64,000 nucleotides of DNA from Candidatus Brocadiaceae bacterium (GTDB taxonomy: Bacteria > Planctomycetota > Brocadiia > SM23-32). Positions 44,646 to 53,730 of this stretch are shown one piece after another. Under the pieces are notes generated by a model. The model was given only the letters and a program-made list of their open reading frames with translations, was not told the origin of the DNA and made no database searches. Position numbers and translations under genes: made by a program. Where the stretch lies: NCBI GenBank assembly GCA_012728835.1, contig JAAYEJ010000031.1, positions 1 to 64,000 of the forward strand. Reading direction: 5' to 3'. The first letter of the stretch is position 1; each line of letters begins with the position of its first letter.

Positions 44646-45842
44646 ATGGCCAGCCGACTGAGAATGGGGTTCATCGTCGGTGCTTCGCTCTGGCCGGCGC
44701 TGCTTACCGGCTGCGCGGGCGTGCAAGAGGGCATGGCGCCCGCGCCGGCCCGGACGAGGCCGGCCATGATGCGCGGCGCCCCTGCGGCCGACATGGCGCG
44801 CGCCATGTTGGAGTCCGCTGCGGCGGAACAGCTCGGGCAACCGGCGCTCGATCCGGCGCGCGAGCGCCGCCTCCTCGTCTACAACGCGGAGCTCCACCTC
44901 GTCGTCGGCGACATCCGGGCCACGCTGGACGCCGTCCAGCGCCTGGCCGAGTCTCTGGGCGGCCATCTCCATACGATGGAGGCGCAGAGCATCGTGGTGA
45001 AGGTGCCCGCCGACCGCTTCCACGAGGCCATGGACGCAGTAGCCGAGATGGGCGAACTCGGGCGTCGCGCGATCCGAGGCGCCGACGTCACCGACCAGGT
45101 GCAGGACCTGCGGCTGCGCCTGAAGAACGCTGAGCAGATGCGGGACCGCCTGGCCGCCCTGGCCGAGCGCGCCGACGACATGAAGGCCGTCCTCGACATC
45201 GAGCGCGAACTGGGGCGCGTTACCGAGACCGTTGAAACCCTCAAGGGCAAGCTTCAGGCGCTTGAGCACAGCGTGGCGTTCTCGACCATCACGGTCCATC
45301 TGAACTCGCCCATCCCGCAGGCGGAATGGACCGTGGAGATTCCCTTCCGCTGGGTCTACACGCTCGGGCAGGGCCTGATCGCGCGGCCCGACGCTCAGGA
45401 GCCGCACGTGCCCTCCCTGCGGCGGCGGATCGTGTTCAAGGCGCCGGCCGGGTTCGTGAAGTACTACGAGGCCGACTACACCAGCCGGCTGATGTCTGCG
45501 GACGGGCTCCGCGTGTACGTGCGCAGGCACAGGAACTACGACAACGGAAGCCTCGAGTTCTGGTCGGGGCTGGCCCGCCGGGCGCTGGTGGAGAAGGGCG
45601 GGATCGCGCTCGGTGAACCCGAGGCATCCGAGTTGACGAACGGCCGCACGGCGCACATAATGCAGGGCCGGCGCCGGATGGGCCGCGAGGACGTCGCCTA
45701 CCTGCTCGCGATATGGTCGGACAAGGGGCACGTGTACACATGGGAGACCTGGGGCCCGGCCGAGGAGATGGAGAAGGCCCTCCCGGCCCTGAGGAACGCG
45801 ATCCGGACGATGCACGCGCCCTGGTATGACTTCTTGTTCTGA
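44646..45842 (+). CDS. DUF4349-type lipoprotein
   Basis: 398 aa. Lipobox ALLTGC (acylated Cys23) follows a short signal. Residues ~75-220 match the DUF4349 pattern: LLVYNAELHLVVGDIRATLDAVQRL, VVKVPADRFHEAMDAV, GADVTDQVQDLRLRLKNAEQMRDRL and LEHSVAFSTITVHL. The middle includes a predicted coiled coil. The C-terminal ~160 residues form a separate domain with no family I know. Envelope-located; function unknown. AGAGGAGG precedes the ATG at 44646. It lies upstream of pgpA by about 140 nt. Confidence 0.75.
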   Translation: MASRLRMGFIVGASLWPALLTGCAGVQEGMAPAPARTRPAMMRGAPAADMARAMLESAAAEQLGQPALDPARERRLLVYNAELHLVVGDIRATLDAVQRLAESLGGHLHTMEAQSIVVKVPADRFHEAMDAVAEMGELGRRAIRGADVTDQVQDLRLRLKNAEQMRDRLAALAERADDMKAVLDIERELGRVTETVETLKGKLQALEHSVAFSTITVHLNSPIPQAEWTVEIPFRWVYTLGQGLIARPDAQEPHVPSLRRRIVFKAPAGFVKYYEADYTSRLMSADGLRVYVRRHRNYDNGSLEFWSGLARRALVEKGGIALGEPEASELTNGRTAHIMQGRRRMGREDVAYLLAIWSDKGHVYTWETWGPAEEMEKALPALRNAIRTMHAPWYDFLF

Positions 45843-45981
45843 GCGCGGCGGCCGGGACGGCCGTCACGCCGCAGCCGCGCACACGGCCGGCACGACGCGG
45901 AGCGCTGGAACGTCTCCGCCGCACGCCGGCCGTGCGGCCTTGCGGGATGCCTCGCCGGGTCTGTGGACTGAAGGACGCGGT

Positions 45982-46485
45982 ATGGGACGTCGATTCGACG
46001 GGGTGAGGGCCGCGTTGGCTTCCTCGTTCGGCCTCGGGTATGCCCCGTTTGCGCCCGGGACCTTCGGCACGCTGCCTGCGGTGGCGCTGTACGTGGCCAT
46101 TGCGCTGGCGGCGCCGGCGGCCCGGCACGGTGCGTTCCTCGGCGGCGCGCTGGCGCTCGTCTGCCTGCTGGCCGTGCCGCTGGCGGGCTGGGCCGAGCGG
46201 CATTGGGGGCGCAAAGACCCCCAGCGGTTCGTGCTGGACGAGGTGGCGGGCTTCCTGCTGACGGTCACCTTCTTCCGCGTGGACAGCGTCGTCGCGACGG
46301 CCGTCTGGGCGTTCTGCGTGACGCGCGTCTTTGATGTCGTGAAGCCGCCGCCGGTCCGGCAGTTGGAGAAGCTGCCGGGCGGGTGGGGCGTCCTGCTCGA
46401 TGACCTGTGCGCCTCCGTGTACGCGGTGCTCGTCCTGCACCTTGCGGCGCATCTGTGGCCCGCTGCGTTCGGCGTGCGCGCCTGA
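45982..46485 (+). CDS. pgpA: Phosphatidylglycerophosphatase A
   Basis: 167 aa membrane enzyme removing phosphate from phosphatidylglycerol-phosphate. Family blocks: GLGYAPFAPGTFGTLPAVALY, FVLDEVAGFLLTV (acidic residues bind the metal) and RVFDVVKPPPVRQLEKLPGGWGVLLDDLCA. Four membrane segments are visible. ATG at 45982 has AAGGA upstream. Closely followed (41 nt) by an anion-transporter-like gene. Confidence 0.93.
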   Translation: MGRRFDGVRAALASSFGLGYAPFAPGTFGTLPAVALYVAIALAAPAARHGAFLGGALALVCLLAVPLAGWAERHWGRKDPQRFVLDEVAGFLLTVTFFRVDSVVATAVWAFCVTRVFDVVKPPPVRQLEKLPGGWGVLLDDLCASVYAVLVLHLAAHLWPAAFGVRA

Positions 46486-46526
46486 CGAGACGGCCGCCCC
46501 GGCCCGGGGCGGGAAAGGAGCGTGGA

Positions 46527-47825
46527 GTGCTTCGCTGGATTGTCCTGCTGGTCTTCTTTGCGACGTATGCCTTCGTGGCCGCCTTTGCGCGCCATCGCGC
46601 CAAGGGGGTCTGGATCGGCGTCGGGGCGCTGGTGCTGGCCCGGCTGCTGCTGCCGGGACAGGACGCGGAGGGCGTGCTGAGCCCCCGGGGGATCGTCTTC
46701 GACGCCATCAACTGGAACGTGCTCGGCCTGCTGGCCGGGGCGATGCTGATCGCGGACCTGTTTGCGGACTCGCGCGTGCCGAGCATGCTGGCCAACTGGG
46801 CGACCCACTACTTCCGCAGCACGCGCCTGGTGATGCTGGCCATCTGCGGGCTGGCCGGCTTCATCTCGATCTTCATGGACAACGTGACGACCGTGCTGAT
46901 CGTGGCCCCTGTCGCGCTGGCCGTGGCCCGGAATGCCGGCGTATCGCCGGTGCCGCTGATGGTCGGGATCGCCATCTGTGCGAATTTGCAGGGCGCCGCC
47001 ACGCTCATCGGCGACCCGCCCAGCATGCTGCTGGCAGCGAGCTTCCGGATGACGTTCAACGACTTCTTCGTCCACCAAGGGCGCCCCTCCCTGTTCTTTG
47101 CGATGCAGGTGGGTGCCGTGGCGGGCGGGCTGGTGCTCCTGTTCGTGTTTCGGCGTGCGAAGTCCGCGCCGCCGCGCATGCCGGCCGAGCCGGTGACCAC
47201 GTGGACGCCGACGGTGTTCCTGTCTGTGATGGTTGCGTTCCTGGCCTCGGCGTCGTGGATCGATCCGGACTTCCGGTGGCTGGCCGGGACGGGCACGCTG
47301 ACCCTGGGCCTGATCGCGCTCCTGTGGGGCGTCTGGCGGCATCGGCCGGGCATCTGGAAGCTCCTGACGCGATACGATCTGCCCACGATCCTGTTCCTGG
47401 CGGGAGTGTTCGTGATGGCCTACGCCATGCAGGGCTTCGGGTGGGTGGACGCCACGGCGCGCGGCGTCATCGGGCTGGTCGGAGGCAGCCGCGTCGGCGC
47501 ATTCCTCACGCTGGTCTTCGCGTCGCTCGTCCTCTCGGCCTTCATCGACAACGTCGCCTACGTCGCCGTCATGCTGCCGGCGGCGAAGGCGATCGCCGAT
47601 GCTACGGGCGGGGGAGCCTTTCTGTATGCGGCAGGGCTGCTGATCGGGGCCTGCCTCGGCGGCAATATGACGCCGATCGGGGCCGCCTGCTGCGTCGTCT
47701 CGGTGGGCACCCTGCGCCGGGAGGGGCACCACGTGTCCTTCTGGCAGTTCGCGCGGATCGGCATCCCGTTCAGCATCGCGGCGACGGCCGCGGGTTCGCT
47801 GTTCGTGCTCGCCTTCTGGCGATGA
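46527..47825 (+). CDS. ArsB/NhaD-type ion transporter
   Basis: 432 aa, about 11 membrane segments of the IT superfamily. Each half has the expected re-entrant motif: SIFMDNVTTVLIVAPVALAVA with GDPPSMLLA in the first, and SAFIDNVAYVAVMLPAAKAI with GGNMTPIGAACC in the second. Related proteins export arsenite, exchange Na+/H+ or carry anions; the ion cannot be told from sequence. Start GTG at 46527 follows GGAAAGGAG. Convergent with the heparinase-like gene, 10 nt apart. Confidence 0.83.
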   Translation: MLRWIVLLVFFATYAFVAAFARHRAKGVWIGVGALVLARLLLPGQDAEGVLSPRGIVFDAINWNVLGLLAGAMLIADLFADSRVPSMLANWATHYFRSTRLVMLAICGLAGFISIFMDNVTTVLIVAPVALAVARNAGVSPVPLMVGIAICANLQGAATLIGDPPSMLLAASFRMTFNDFFVHQGRPSLFFAMQVGAVAGGLVLLFVFRRAKSAPPRMPAEPVTTWTPTVFLSVMVAFLASASWIDPDFRWLAGTGTLTLGLIALLWGVWRHRPGIWKLLTRYDLPTILFLAGVFVMAYAMQGFGWVDATARGVIGLVGGSRVGAFLTLVFASLVLSAFIDNVAYVAVMLPAAKAIADATGGGAFLYAAGLLIGACLGGNMTPIGAACCVVSVGTLRREGHHVSFWQFARIGIPFSIAATAAGSLFVLAFWR

Positions 47826-47835
47826 CGGCGGGGCG

Positions 47836-49686
47836 TCAGGACCGCGCGCGGCGGAGCGTGGGCGTGAGCCGGATCTCCCGTTCGCCGACCGTCAGGCGGA
47901 TCTGGCCGCGCTGTCCCGTCTCCAGTTCCAGCCTTGCGCGGCCCGCGCTCGGAGACAGGAGCGTTGCCAGTGTCATGTCCGTATGCGTGCTGGCCACCGT
48001 GCACCAGCGGAGCGCATGGCCGGCCGGGGCGGTCGGGGTCGTCGGGGCCGGCACGCTGAGCGTCAGCATCGCGGGCACGTCGGCCGCGTAGGCGACGCGC
48101 AGGCGCTCCTTCCTGCCGTGCAGGACGGCCCCGCGCTTGCCGGCCTTGACGTCCGCGTAGGTGTGCAGGCGCGTCTCCATCCGGCCGGCGTGGGGGAGCA
48201 CCGCCCGGTCGATGATGAGGAGCTGACTGCCGTCGAGCAGCAGCACGAGCCGGGCGCAGAACTCGACCGCCGATCCGTCCCGCATGGCGCCCAGCGCCTC
48301 GGTGGCCACCAGGCGGAATCCCACGGCGCCGGGGAGCGAGACGCGTTCGGTCCGGTCCAGCGCCGACCCGGCCGTGATGCCCACGCCGTTGATGAGGACC
48401 GTGTTCTTGGAGGCCGGGGTGATGCCGAAGATCTCATCGCGGCGCACCGAGAACGTCGTGTCGAGGTACTCCGCCGGCTTGATATCCGTCACCAGGAGTT
48501 CGCGTCCCACGACGCAATGGAAGCTGAGCAGGTCGCGGTGGCTGTGCGGGACGTTTGTGGTGCCGCCGCGGACGGCCGCGTAGAACGTGGAGTCCGGCAT
48601 GCGGTCGGCGAGGACACCCCAGTCCATCCCCCGATAGAGCCTGGCGACCGGACCGCGCGCCGGCTTCCTTTCGGCCTGCGCCGTCCGGCCCGGGTGCAGC
48701 AGGAGCCATTCGGCCGTGTCCGGCCAGGTGCCGGACCGCACGCCCTGCGCCTCCAGGCGGTCGTCCAGCGCGGCGGCGATGTCCGTCCGCCCCAGGCGCC
48801 GGGCGGCGGCGTAGTGGAAGGGCAGGGGGTTCCAGTGGTTGACGTCGCCGAAGCTGCAGGATTGCCCGTGGGGGCAGAAGTCCAGCGGGAACTCCAGGGT
48901 CTTGCGCACGCCCTTGTGCCGGAACAGCGGGTGCTTGCGGCCCGTCGCGCGCTCGTGGCTCAGCAGGTAGAGGAAGGCATAGCGCATGCCGTAGTTCCAG
49001 TAGCCGATGCCCTCCGGCCAGGCGCCGTCGGTCTCGTCCAGGAACAGGAAGTAGGGGGCCACCGACTCCTCGACCAGCGGTAGCAGCTCACGCGCTTCGT
49101 CCGCGTCCTCGTACATGGCCAGCGCCAGCATGCCGAGGCCGCCCGCGCAGACGGTGTTCCAGTTCGAGTCCGTGCGTCCGAACCACCAGGTCGCGCCGGG
49201 CCGGGCGTGCTTCATGCCGGCCGCGAACGGCCACTTCCGCGCGGTCTCGAGGAACAGCGCGCGCTCCTCGTCCGACAGCGTGTCGTGCAGCCAGTCGTAG
49301 GCCAGGGCCAGCGTCGCGCTGTTCTCGCCGTAGCTCAGATCGAACAGGGCGTCGGGGGCCGAATCGCCGGAGCGCCAGGCGATCCAGGACCAGTACTCCC
49401 AGTCGCGCATCTGCCGGACGCACTGCAGCGCCGCCCGCCGGAAGCGCTCCTGGCCCGTCTGGAACCAGCGCACCAGCAGCGTCACGACGCGCGTCTGCAT
49501 GCGGCGGGCGCGGATCAGGTGGCCGTTGTGGCTGTGGGGCGTCCATTGCAGGTCGGGCAGCCTCGCGCCGCGTTGGGCGTCCGCGGCGACCTGCCGGGCC
49601 GCGTCCCGAAGCCAGGGGATTGAGGGCTCCCTGCGCGCCCGTTCGATCGCTTCCGAATCGACATACAGCCGGGGATGGGGCTCCAT
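47836..49686 (-). CDS. Heparinase II/III-like lyase
   Basis: 616 aa. The N-terminal ~300 residues form an alpha/alpha toroid (NSATLALAYDWLHDTLSDEERALFLETARKW; GTYCAGGL-like NTVCAGGLGMLALAMYED), followed by a beta-sandwich with the conserved NVPHSHRDLLSFHCVVGRELLVTD block. The family depolymerises uronic-acid polysaccharides by beta-elimination. No signal peptide is evident, so it may act in the cytoplasm on imported oligosaccharides, or export may use another route. Short gap, convergent with the transporter gene; divergent from the amidohydrolase gene. Confidence 0.82.
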   Translation of the reverse strand: MEPHPRLYVDSEAIERARREPSIPWLRDAARQVAADAQRGARLPDLQWTPHSHNGHLIRARRMQTRVVTLLVRWFQTGQERFRRAALQCVRQMRDWEYWSWIAWRSGDSAPDALFDLSYGENSATLALAYDWLHDTLSDEERALFLETARKWPFAAGMKHARPGATWWFGRTDSNWNTVCAGGLGMLALAMYEDADEARELLPLVEESVAPYFLFLDETDGAWPEGIGYWNYGMRYAFLYLLSHERATGRKHPLFRHKGVRKTLEFPLDFCPHGQSCSFGDVNHWNPLPFHYAAARRLGRTDIAAALDDRLEAQGVRSGTWPDTAEWLLLHPGRTAQAERKPARGPVARLYRGMDWGVLADRMPDSTFYAAVRGGTTNVPHSHRDLLSFHCVVGRELLVTDIKPAEYLDTTFSVRRDEIFGITPASKNTVLINGVGITAGSALDRTERVSLPGAVGFRLVATEALGAMRDGSAVEFCARLVLLLDGSQLLIIDRAVLPHAGRMETRLHTYADVKAGKRGAVLHGRKERLRVAYAADVPAMLTLSVPAPTTPTAPAGHALRWCTVASTHTDMTLATLLSPSAGRARLELETGQRGQIRLTVGEREIRLTPTLRRARS

Positions 49687-49773
49687 GGTGCTCTCCAGGC
49701 GAACGGGCCGGGCGGCGTGCCGGCCGGGTGGGTCGCATCATACCGACTCTCCGGGCGGCTTGCCGGGAATCCG

Positions 49774-49859
49774 CTCCGTTCGGTAGACTCTGCACCGTTC
49801 GCACGGGGCCGCAGCGGACGAACGGAGTTCCAGACGCCCTCCGACAGGAGACCGAACGG
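49774..49859. promoter_or_regulatory. Cluster of CCGTTCG half-sites before the amidohydrolase gene
   Basis: Four heptamers: CCGTTCG at 49776 and 49795, CGAACGG (inverted) at 49819 and 49853, the last touching the GTG start. The outer part of the first pair extends to CTCCGTTCG/CGAACGGAG (9 bp, exact). The arrangement could be a regulator-binding region or an mRNA fold; no regulator gene is adjacent. Confidence 0.4.
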
Positions 49860-51454
49860 TGACATTCGATCTGCTCTTTCGAGACGCACTGGTGGTGGAC
49901 GGGACGGGCGGGGTGCCGTTTCCGGGCGACGTCGGCGTGGCGGGCGGCCTCATTCGGGCGGTCGGACGGCTCGGGCGCGTGCAGGCCGTGCGCACGATCG
50001 ACGCGCGCGGGCTGATCGTGGCCCCGGGCTTCGTGGACATGCACACGCACTCGGACCTGCGCCTGCTGGCCGAACCGCGCGCCGAGGCCAAGGTCATGCA
50101 GGGCGTCACGACGGAGGTCATCGGGCAGGACGGCCTGTCCTTCGCACCGGTCAACGACGAGACGATGGCGCTGATCCGCCAACAGACGGCGTCCTGGAAC
50201 GGCGACGCCCCGGGCTGCGACTGGGCCTGGGCGAGCATGGGCGACTACCTGCGCCGGTTCGACCGGCGGACGTCCGTGAACGTGGCCTGCCTGGTGCCGC
50301 ACGGGAACGTGCGCCTGCTGGCCATGGGCTACGACGACCGGCGGCCGACTCCGGACGAGCTGGCCGAGATGCGCCGGCTGATCGGGCAGGGCATGGAGGA
50401 GGGCGCGGTCGGGCTGTCCACCGGGTTGTCGTATCCGCCGGCCATGTATGCCGATACGGATGAGATGGCCGAACTCTGCCGCGAGGTGGCGGCGCGCGGC
50501 GGCTTCTTCTGCACGCACCATCGCAGCTATGGGAAGGGGGCGATGGAGGCCTACCGGGAGATGTTCGAGGTCGCACGGCGCTCGGGCGTGCCCGTCCACC
50601 TGACCCACTGCGCCATGAACTTCCCGGGAAACGAGGGCCGGGGCGCGGGCCTGGCGGCGGAGATCGAGGCGCTGAACCCGCGCGAGGTCGAGGTCACCGT
50701 CGACAGCTACCCCTACCTGGCCGCCTCGACCTACCTGGCCTCGCTGCTGCCGCCGTGGGTCAGCGTGCGGGGGCCGGACGGCGTGCTGGCCGCCCTGGCC
50801 GACGACGGGCAGGCGGCGCGCATCCGGCGCGAGATGGAGGTGGACGGCACGCCGGGCTACCACGGGATGCCGATCGACTGGCGTGCGGTCGAGGTCAACT
50901 CCGTCCGCACCGAGGCCGGCGCGCGCTGGGTGGGGCGGACGGTCTTCGAGATCGGCGCCGAGTCCGGCGTGGCGCCCTTCGAGGCCGCCCGGCGGCTTCT
51001 GCTCGACGAGCGGTTGGACGTGAACATCCTGATGCACGTGGGGCACGAGGAGAACGTGCGCGCGATCATGCGCCTGCGGTGTCACATGGCCGGCAGCGAC
51101 GGCCTGATGGCCGGACAGAAGCCGCATCCGCGCGCGTGGGGCACGTTCGCGCGGTATCTGGGTCACTACGCCCGCGACGAAGGTATGTTCACGTGGGAGC
51201 AGATGGCCGTGAAGATGTCGTCGATGCCGTGCCGGCGGCTGGGCCAGTGGGACCGCGGCCTGCTCCGCCCCGGCATGGCGGCGGACCTGGTGGCCTTCGA
51301 TCCGGAGACGGTCCGCGACACGGCGACCTACGAGGACCCGCGGCGGTACCCGGAGGGCATCCCGTACGTGGCCGTCAACGGCGTGCTGGTCAAGGACGAA
51401 GGCCGTCACACCGGCGCGCTCCCCGGCCGCGTCCTCACGCTCGGCCGCCGCTGA
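49859..51454 (+). CDS. N-acyl-D-amino-acid deacylase family amidohydrolase
   Basis: 531 aa metal-dependent amidohydrolase. Metal ligands HTH (62-64) in VDMHTHSDLRLL, HHRSYGKGAMEAYREMFEVA, HLTHCAMNFPGNEG and HVGHEENVRAIMR are present, then SDGLMAGQKPHPRAWGTF and the C-terminal GRLGQWDRGLLRPGMAADLVAFD. Close to D-aminoacylases and related imidases. The family's metal-bridging Cys (GNCG in well-studied D-aminoacylases) is replaced: the region reads VIGQDGLS. GTG start at 49859 has ACAGGAGAC upstream. Convergent with the Fe-S protein gene. Confidence 0.87.
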   Translation: MTFDLLFRDALVVDGTGGVPFPGDVGVAGGLIRAVGRLGRVQAVRTIDARGLIVAPGFVDMHTHSDLRLLAEPRAEAKVMQGVTTEVIGQDGLSFAPVNDETMALIRQQTASWNGDAPGCDWAWASMGDYLRRFDRRTSVNVACLVPHGNVRLLAMGYDDRRPTPDELAEMRRLIGQGMEEGAVGLSTGLSYPPAMYADTDEMAELCREVAARGGFFCTHHRSYGKGAMEAYREMFEVARRSGVPVHLTHCAMNFPGNEGRGAGLAAEIEALNPREVEVTVDSYPYLAASTYLASLLPPWVSVRGPDGVLAALADDGQAARIRREMEVDGTPGYHGMPIDWRAVEVNSVRTEAGARWVGRTVFEIGAESGVAPFEAARRLLLDERLDVNILMHVGHEENVRAIMRLRCHMAGSDGLMAGQKPHPRAWGTFARYLGHYARDEGMFTWEQMAVKMSSMPCRRLGQWDRGLLRPGMAADLVAFDPETVRDTATYEDPRRYPEGIPYVAVNGVLVKDEGRHTGALPGRVLTLGRR

Positions 51455-51528
51455 CGGGGGCAACGGGGCTCACGCCAGGGCGCCGGCTGCTCGGTGCGTC
51501 TTTGGGGCTCTGTTTGAGCCACCGCCGT

Positions 51529-52191
51529 TCAGCCGATCCAGAGACCCTCGATGCGAACGCGCATGCCGTCTTTGCCGCGCGCCATCGAGTTCATCAGGCC
51601 GCAGTGACGCCACTGCAGCATGCAGTAGCGAGGCTGGAAGTAGTAGCGCCGCCCGATCTCCAGTTCCACGCGCGTGTGGCGTACCAGTCCCTCGTAGGCC
51701 GTCGTGTTGTAGTAGCCGATGTTGATGCCGTTTTCGCGGGCGGCGAGGGGCCCGACGACGCACCAGACGACCGTTCCGTTGAAGTAGTCGGGGTCCTCCA
51801 TGATGCGTCCCACGTGTGTCACGGGGCAGCCGCAGGAGATCCATGCCGGCCGCCCGAAGATGACGTCGCCCTTCTTCAGCCCGAGGGCCTCCACTTTCGT
51901 GGGGTTGAACAGGATGATCGTCTCGCGCGGCCCCGGCTCCCCGGGGAACTTGTCCAGCAGGAAGTCGTATTCCCTCCCCAGATGGTCCTGCCAGGTGCCT
52001 TCGGCGAGGAACTGCTCGGACGCACAGGGCGCGCCCGGCGGGCAGGAATGGTCCCGGGCCGCCAGGGGTACGCATCGCTGGATCATCATCGGATCCTCGG
52101 CTGCGGCGCGGGCCAGTTCTGCGCAGGACTTGAACCCGCACAGGCCGCAGTCCTTCCCCGGCAACGTCTGCAGGATGTCGTCTGCATCCAT
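51529..52191 (-). CDS. Fe-S protein of the ABC/GTPase/Fe-S operon
   Basis: 220 aa, unnamed. The N-terminus has a 4Fe-4S domain with Cys15, 18, 23 and 40 (C-x2-C-x4-C-x16-C), the spacing of PF04060 domains in AcsC/CdhE corrinoid Fe-S proteins and RnfB. The remainder (LGLKKGDVIFGRPAWISCGCPVTHVG; YYFQPRYCMLQWRHCGLMNSMARG) is unfamiliar and has four more cysteines. ATG at 52191 is chosen over the overlapping GTG because GGGGAGA then falls at correct spacing. Last gene of the trio. Could deliver electrons or a metal to a partner enzyme; this is inference. Confidence 0.65.
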   Translation of the reverse strand: MDADDILQTLPGKDCGLCGFKSCAELARAAAEDPMMIQRCVPLAARDHSCPPGAPCASEQFLAEGTWQDHLGREYDFLLDKFPGEPGPRETIILFNPTKVEALGLKKGDVIFGRPAWISCGCPVTHVGRIMEDPDYFNGTVVWCVVGPLAARENGINIGYYNTTAYEGLVRHTRVELEIGRRYYFQPRYCMLQWRHCGLMNSMARGKDGMRVRIEGLWIG

Positions 52192-52193
52192 CG

Positions 52194-52892
52194 TCACTCT
52201 CCCCTGTAGAAGATGTCCGTGTCGAGCGCACGGAGCACGCCGAAGTGCGCCTGCCTGCCGATCTCCTTCTTGCCCACGCAGATGGTGCAGGTTCCCAGCG
52301 GAGGATTGCCGCGCAGTTGCAGGGGCTCACGCGTCTCCTCCATGGCCGCTATGCGCCGCACGACGTGGTGCACGTTGATGCCGTGCAGGGCGTTGGTGTC
52401 GACGACCGGCACGTCGGCGGCGGCCTTGATGTTGGCGCGGAAGACCTCGCGCTCGGCCTGGGAGACCAGGTCGATCTTGGTCACGATCGCCATGTCGGCC
52501 AGCGACAGCATGGGGCCGATCTTCCGTGGGAGGTTCATGCCGCTGGTGGCCTGCACGACAACGATCCCCAGGGCGGTCTCCACGTACGGAGAGCAGCGCA
52601 GGCACAGCCCGGCCGTCTCCACCAGGAACACGTCGGCCCCCTCCTGCAGGGCCCAGGCAAAGGCATCGCCCAGCACCACGACGTTGCAGTGGTCGGGGCA
52701 GAGGTCGCCGGAGTATATCTTGCGCGAGGGGATGCCCAGCTCGTCGCGGAACATCTCGTCCTCGTTCGCGAACTGCACGTCGATCTTGAGGTAGGCGAGG
52801 GCCTGGCCGCCGGCGATGAGCGTGCGGGCGACCTGTTTGAGGAGGGTGGTCTTGCCGGCGGTCGGCGGGCCGGCGCAGATGACGAGTTTCAT
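52194..52892 (-). CDS. SIMIBI-class GTPase (UreG/HypB/CooC-like)
   Basis: 232 aa. P-loop GPPTAGKTTLLKQ, switch region VETAGLCLRC, and G4-like TKIDLV are present, so nucleotide binding is expected. A cysteine pair in ETAGLCLRCS and another in CTICVGKKEIG near the C-terminus suggest metal binding, as in nickel-handling relatives. The class matures metalloenzymes. Its stop overlaps the Fe-S gene's GTG (GTGA) and its start is 16 nt after the ABC gene. The target enzyme is unknown; none is adjacent. Confidence 0.75.
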   Translation of the reverse strand: MKLVICAGPPTAGKTTLLKQVARTLIAGGQALAYLKIDVQFANEDEMFRDELGIPSRKIYSGDLCPDHCNVVVLGDAFAWALQEGADVFLVETAGLCLRCSPYVETALGIVVVQATSGMNLPRKIGPMLSLADMAIVTKIDLVSQAEREVFRANIKAAADVPVVDTNALHGINVHHVVRRIAAMEETREPLQLRGNPPLGTCTICVGKKEIGRQAHFGVLRALDTDIFYRGE

Positions 52893-52908
52893 ACCGCTCT
52901 TCCTCCTG

Positions 52909-53712
52909 TCAGGCGATGTAGCCGAGGGAACGCAGCCGTTCGTCCAGTTGCCGTGTGCTGAGCCGTTCGCCGGCCCGGATCGAGGCCCGAAGGCCCAGCA
53001 TCAGGTCGTCGAGCTTCTTGATCTCCTCGCCCACGCGCTTCTCGTCCGACTCCGTGACGATCAGCTTCCGCATGGCGCCTCCGCGCATGACCAGGCGGAA
53101 GTCCGACAGCAGGGCGATCCGCGGGTCGTGCGTGACGAAGATGAATATCTTCTCGTAGTCCTTGAGCAGTTCGACCGCCCGAGTCCGATGAATCCCCGCG
53201 TTCTCGATCTCGTCCAGCAGGATGATCGGCGAGTTCCCGATGACGACCGCGTCGGCGATCAGCAGGGCGCGCGTCTGGCCTCCGGACAGCTCGGTCATTG
53301 CACTGGTCGGGATGATGGGCTCGCCGGTCAACTGGTTGGCGAACTCCAGCGTCGCGCCGACCGCCGAGGCGGCGTTCCCGCTGTCACGCACGCGCGCATG
53401 GGTGGTGAGGAACGCCTCCACCGGGAGATCGGAGAGGAAGTTCGTGTGCTGGGTGATCATCGCGACGGGATTGGCGTCGGGCGAGTTGACCACGTCCTCC
53501 GGAGGCGCGGCGCCGTTGATCAGAATCCGGCGGCCCGACGGCGTGTTGGCGTCGGCCAGCAACTCGACGTCGTTGATCAGCGCGGTCTTGCCGGAGCCCG
53601 TGGGCCCGACGACGCTGATGACGTTGCCCATCTCCAGAGTCACCTCCGCGACGGGCTCCGGTTCCCCGTCCTTGCCGCGCCCGCCGAGGACCGTCAGCGC
53701 TTCGATTCTCAT
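52909..53712 (-). CDS. ABC-type ATPase without permease partner
   Basis: 267 aa soluble ABC ATPase. Walker A GPTGSGKTALINDVE, signature LSGGQTRALLIADA, Walker B IILLDEIENAG (Glu after the Asp) and switch His in FVTHDPRIALL. No membrane domain or permease gene is near, as in the non-transport ABC ATPases that act with metalloproteins (for example the A2 component of methyl-CoM reductase activation, named only as an analogy). First gene of the operon. ATG at 53712 has AAAGGAGC upstream. A 24-bp palindrome lies between promoter and start. Confidence 0.75.
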   Translation of the reverse strand: MRIEALTVLGGRGKDGEPEPVAEVTLEMGNVISVVGPTGSGKTALINDVELLADANTPSGRRILINGAAPPEDVVNSPDANPVAMITQHTNFLSDLPVEAFLTTHARVRDSGNAASAVGATLEFANQLTGEPIIPTSAMTELSGGQTRALLIADAVVIGNSPIILLDEIENAGIHRTRAVELLKDYEKIFIFVTHDPRIALLSDFRLVMRGGAMRKLIVTESDEKRVGEEIKKLDDLMLGLRASIRAGERLSTRQLDERLRSLGYIA

Positions 53713-53730
53713 GCACTGCTCCTTTCGGTC

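Noticed and set aside
40534-53712. Corrinoid protein and Fe-S/GTPase/ABC trio as one Wood-Ljungdahl-like locus
   Set aside because: Twelve unrelated genes and repeats lie between them, and no CO dehydrogenase or methyltransferase is present.
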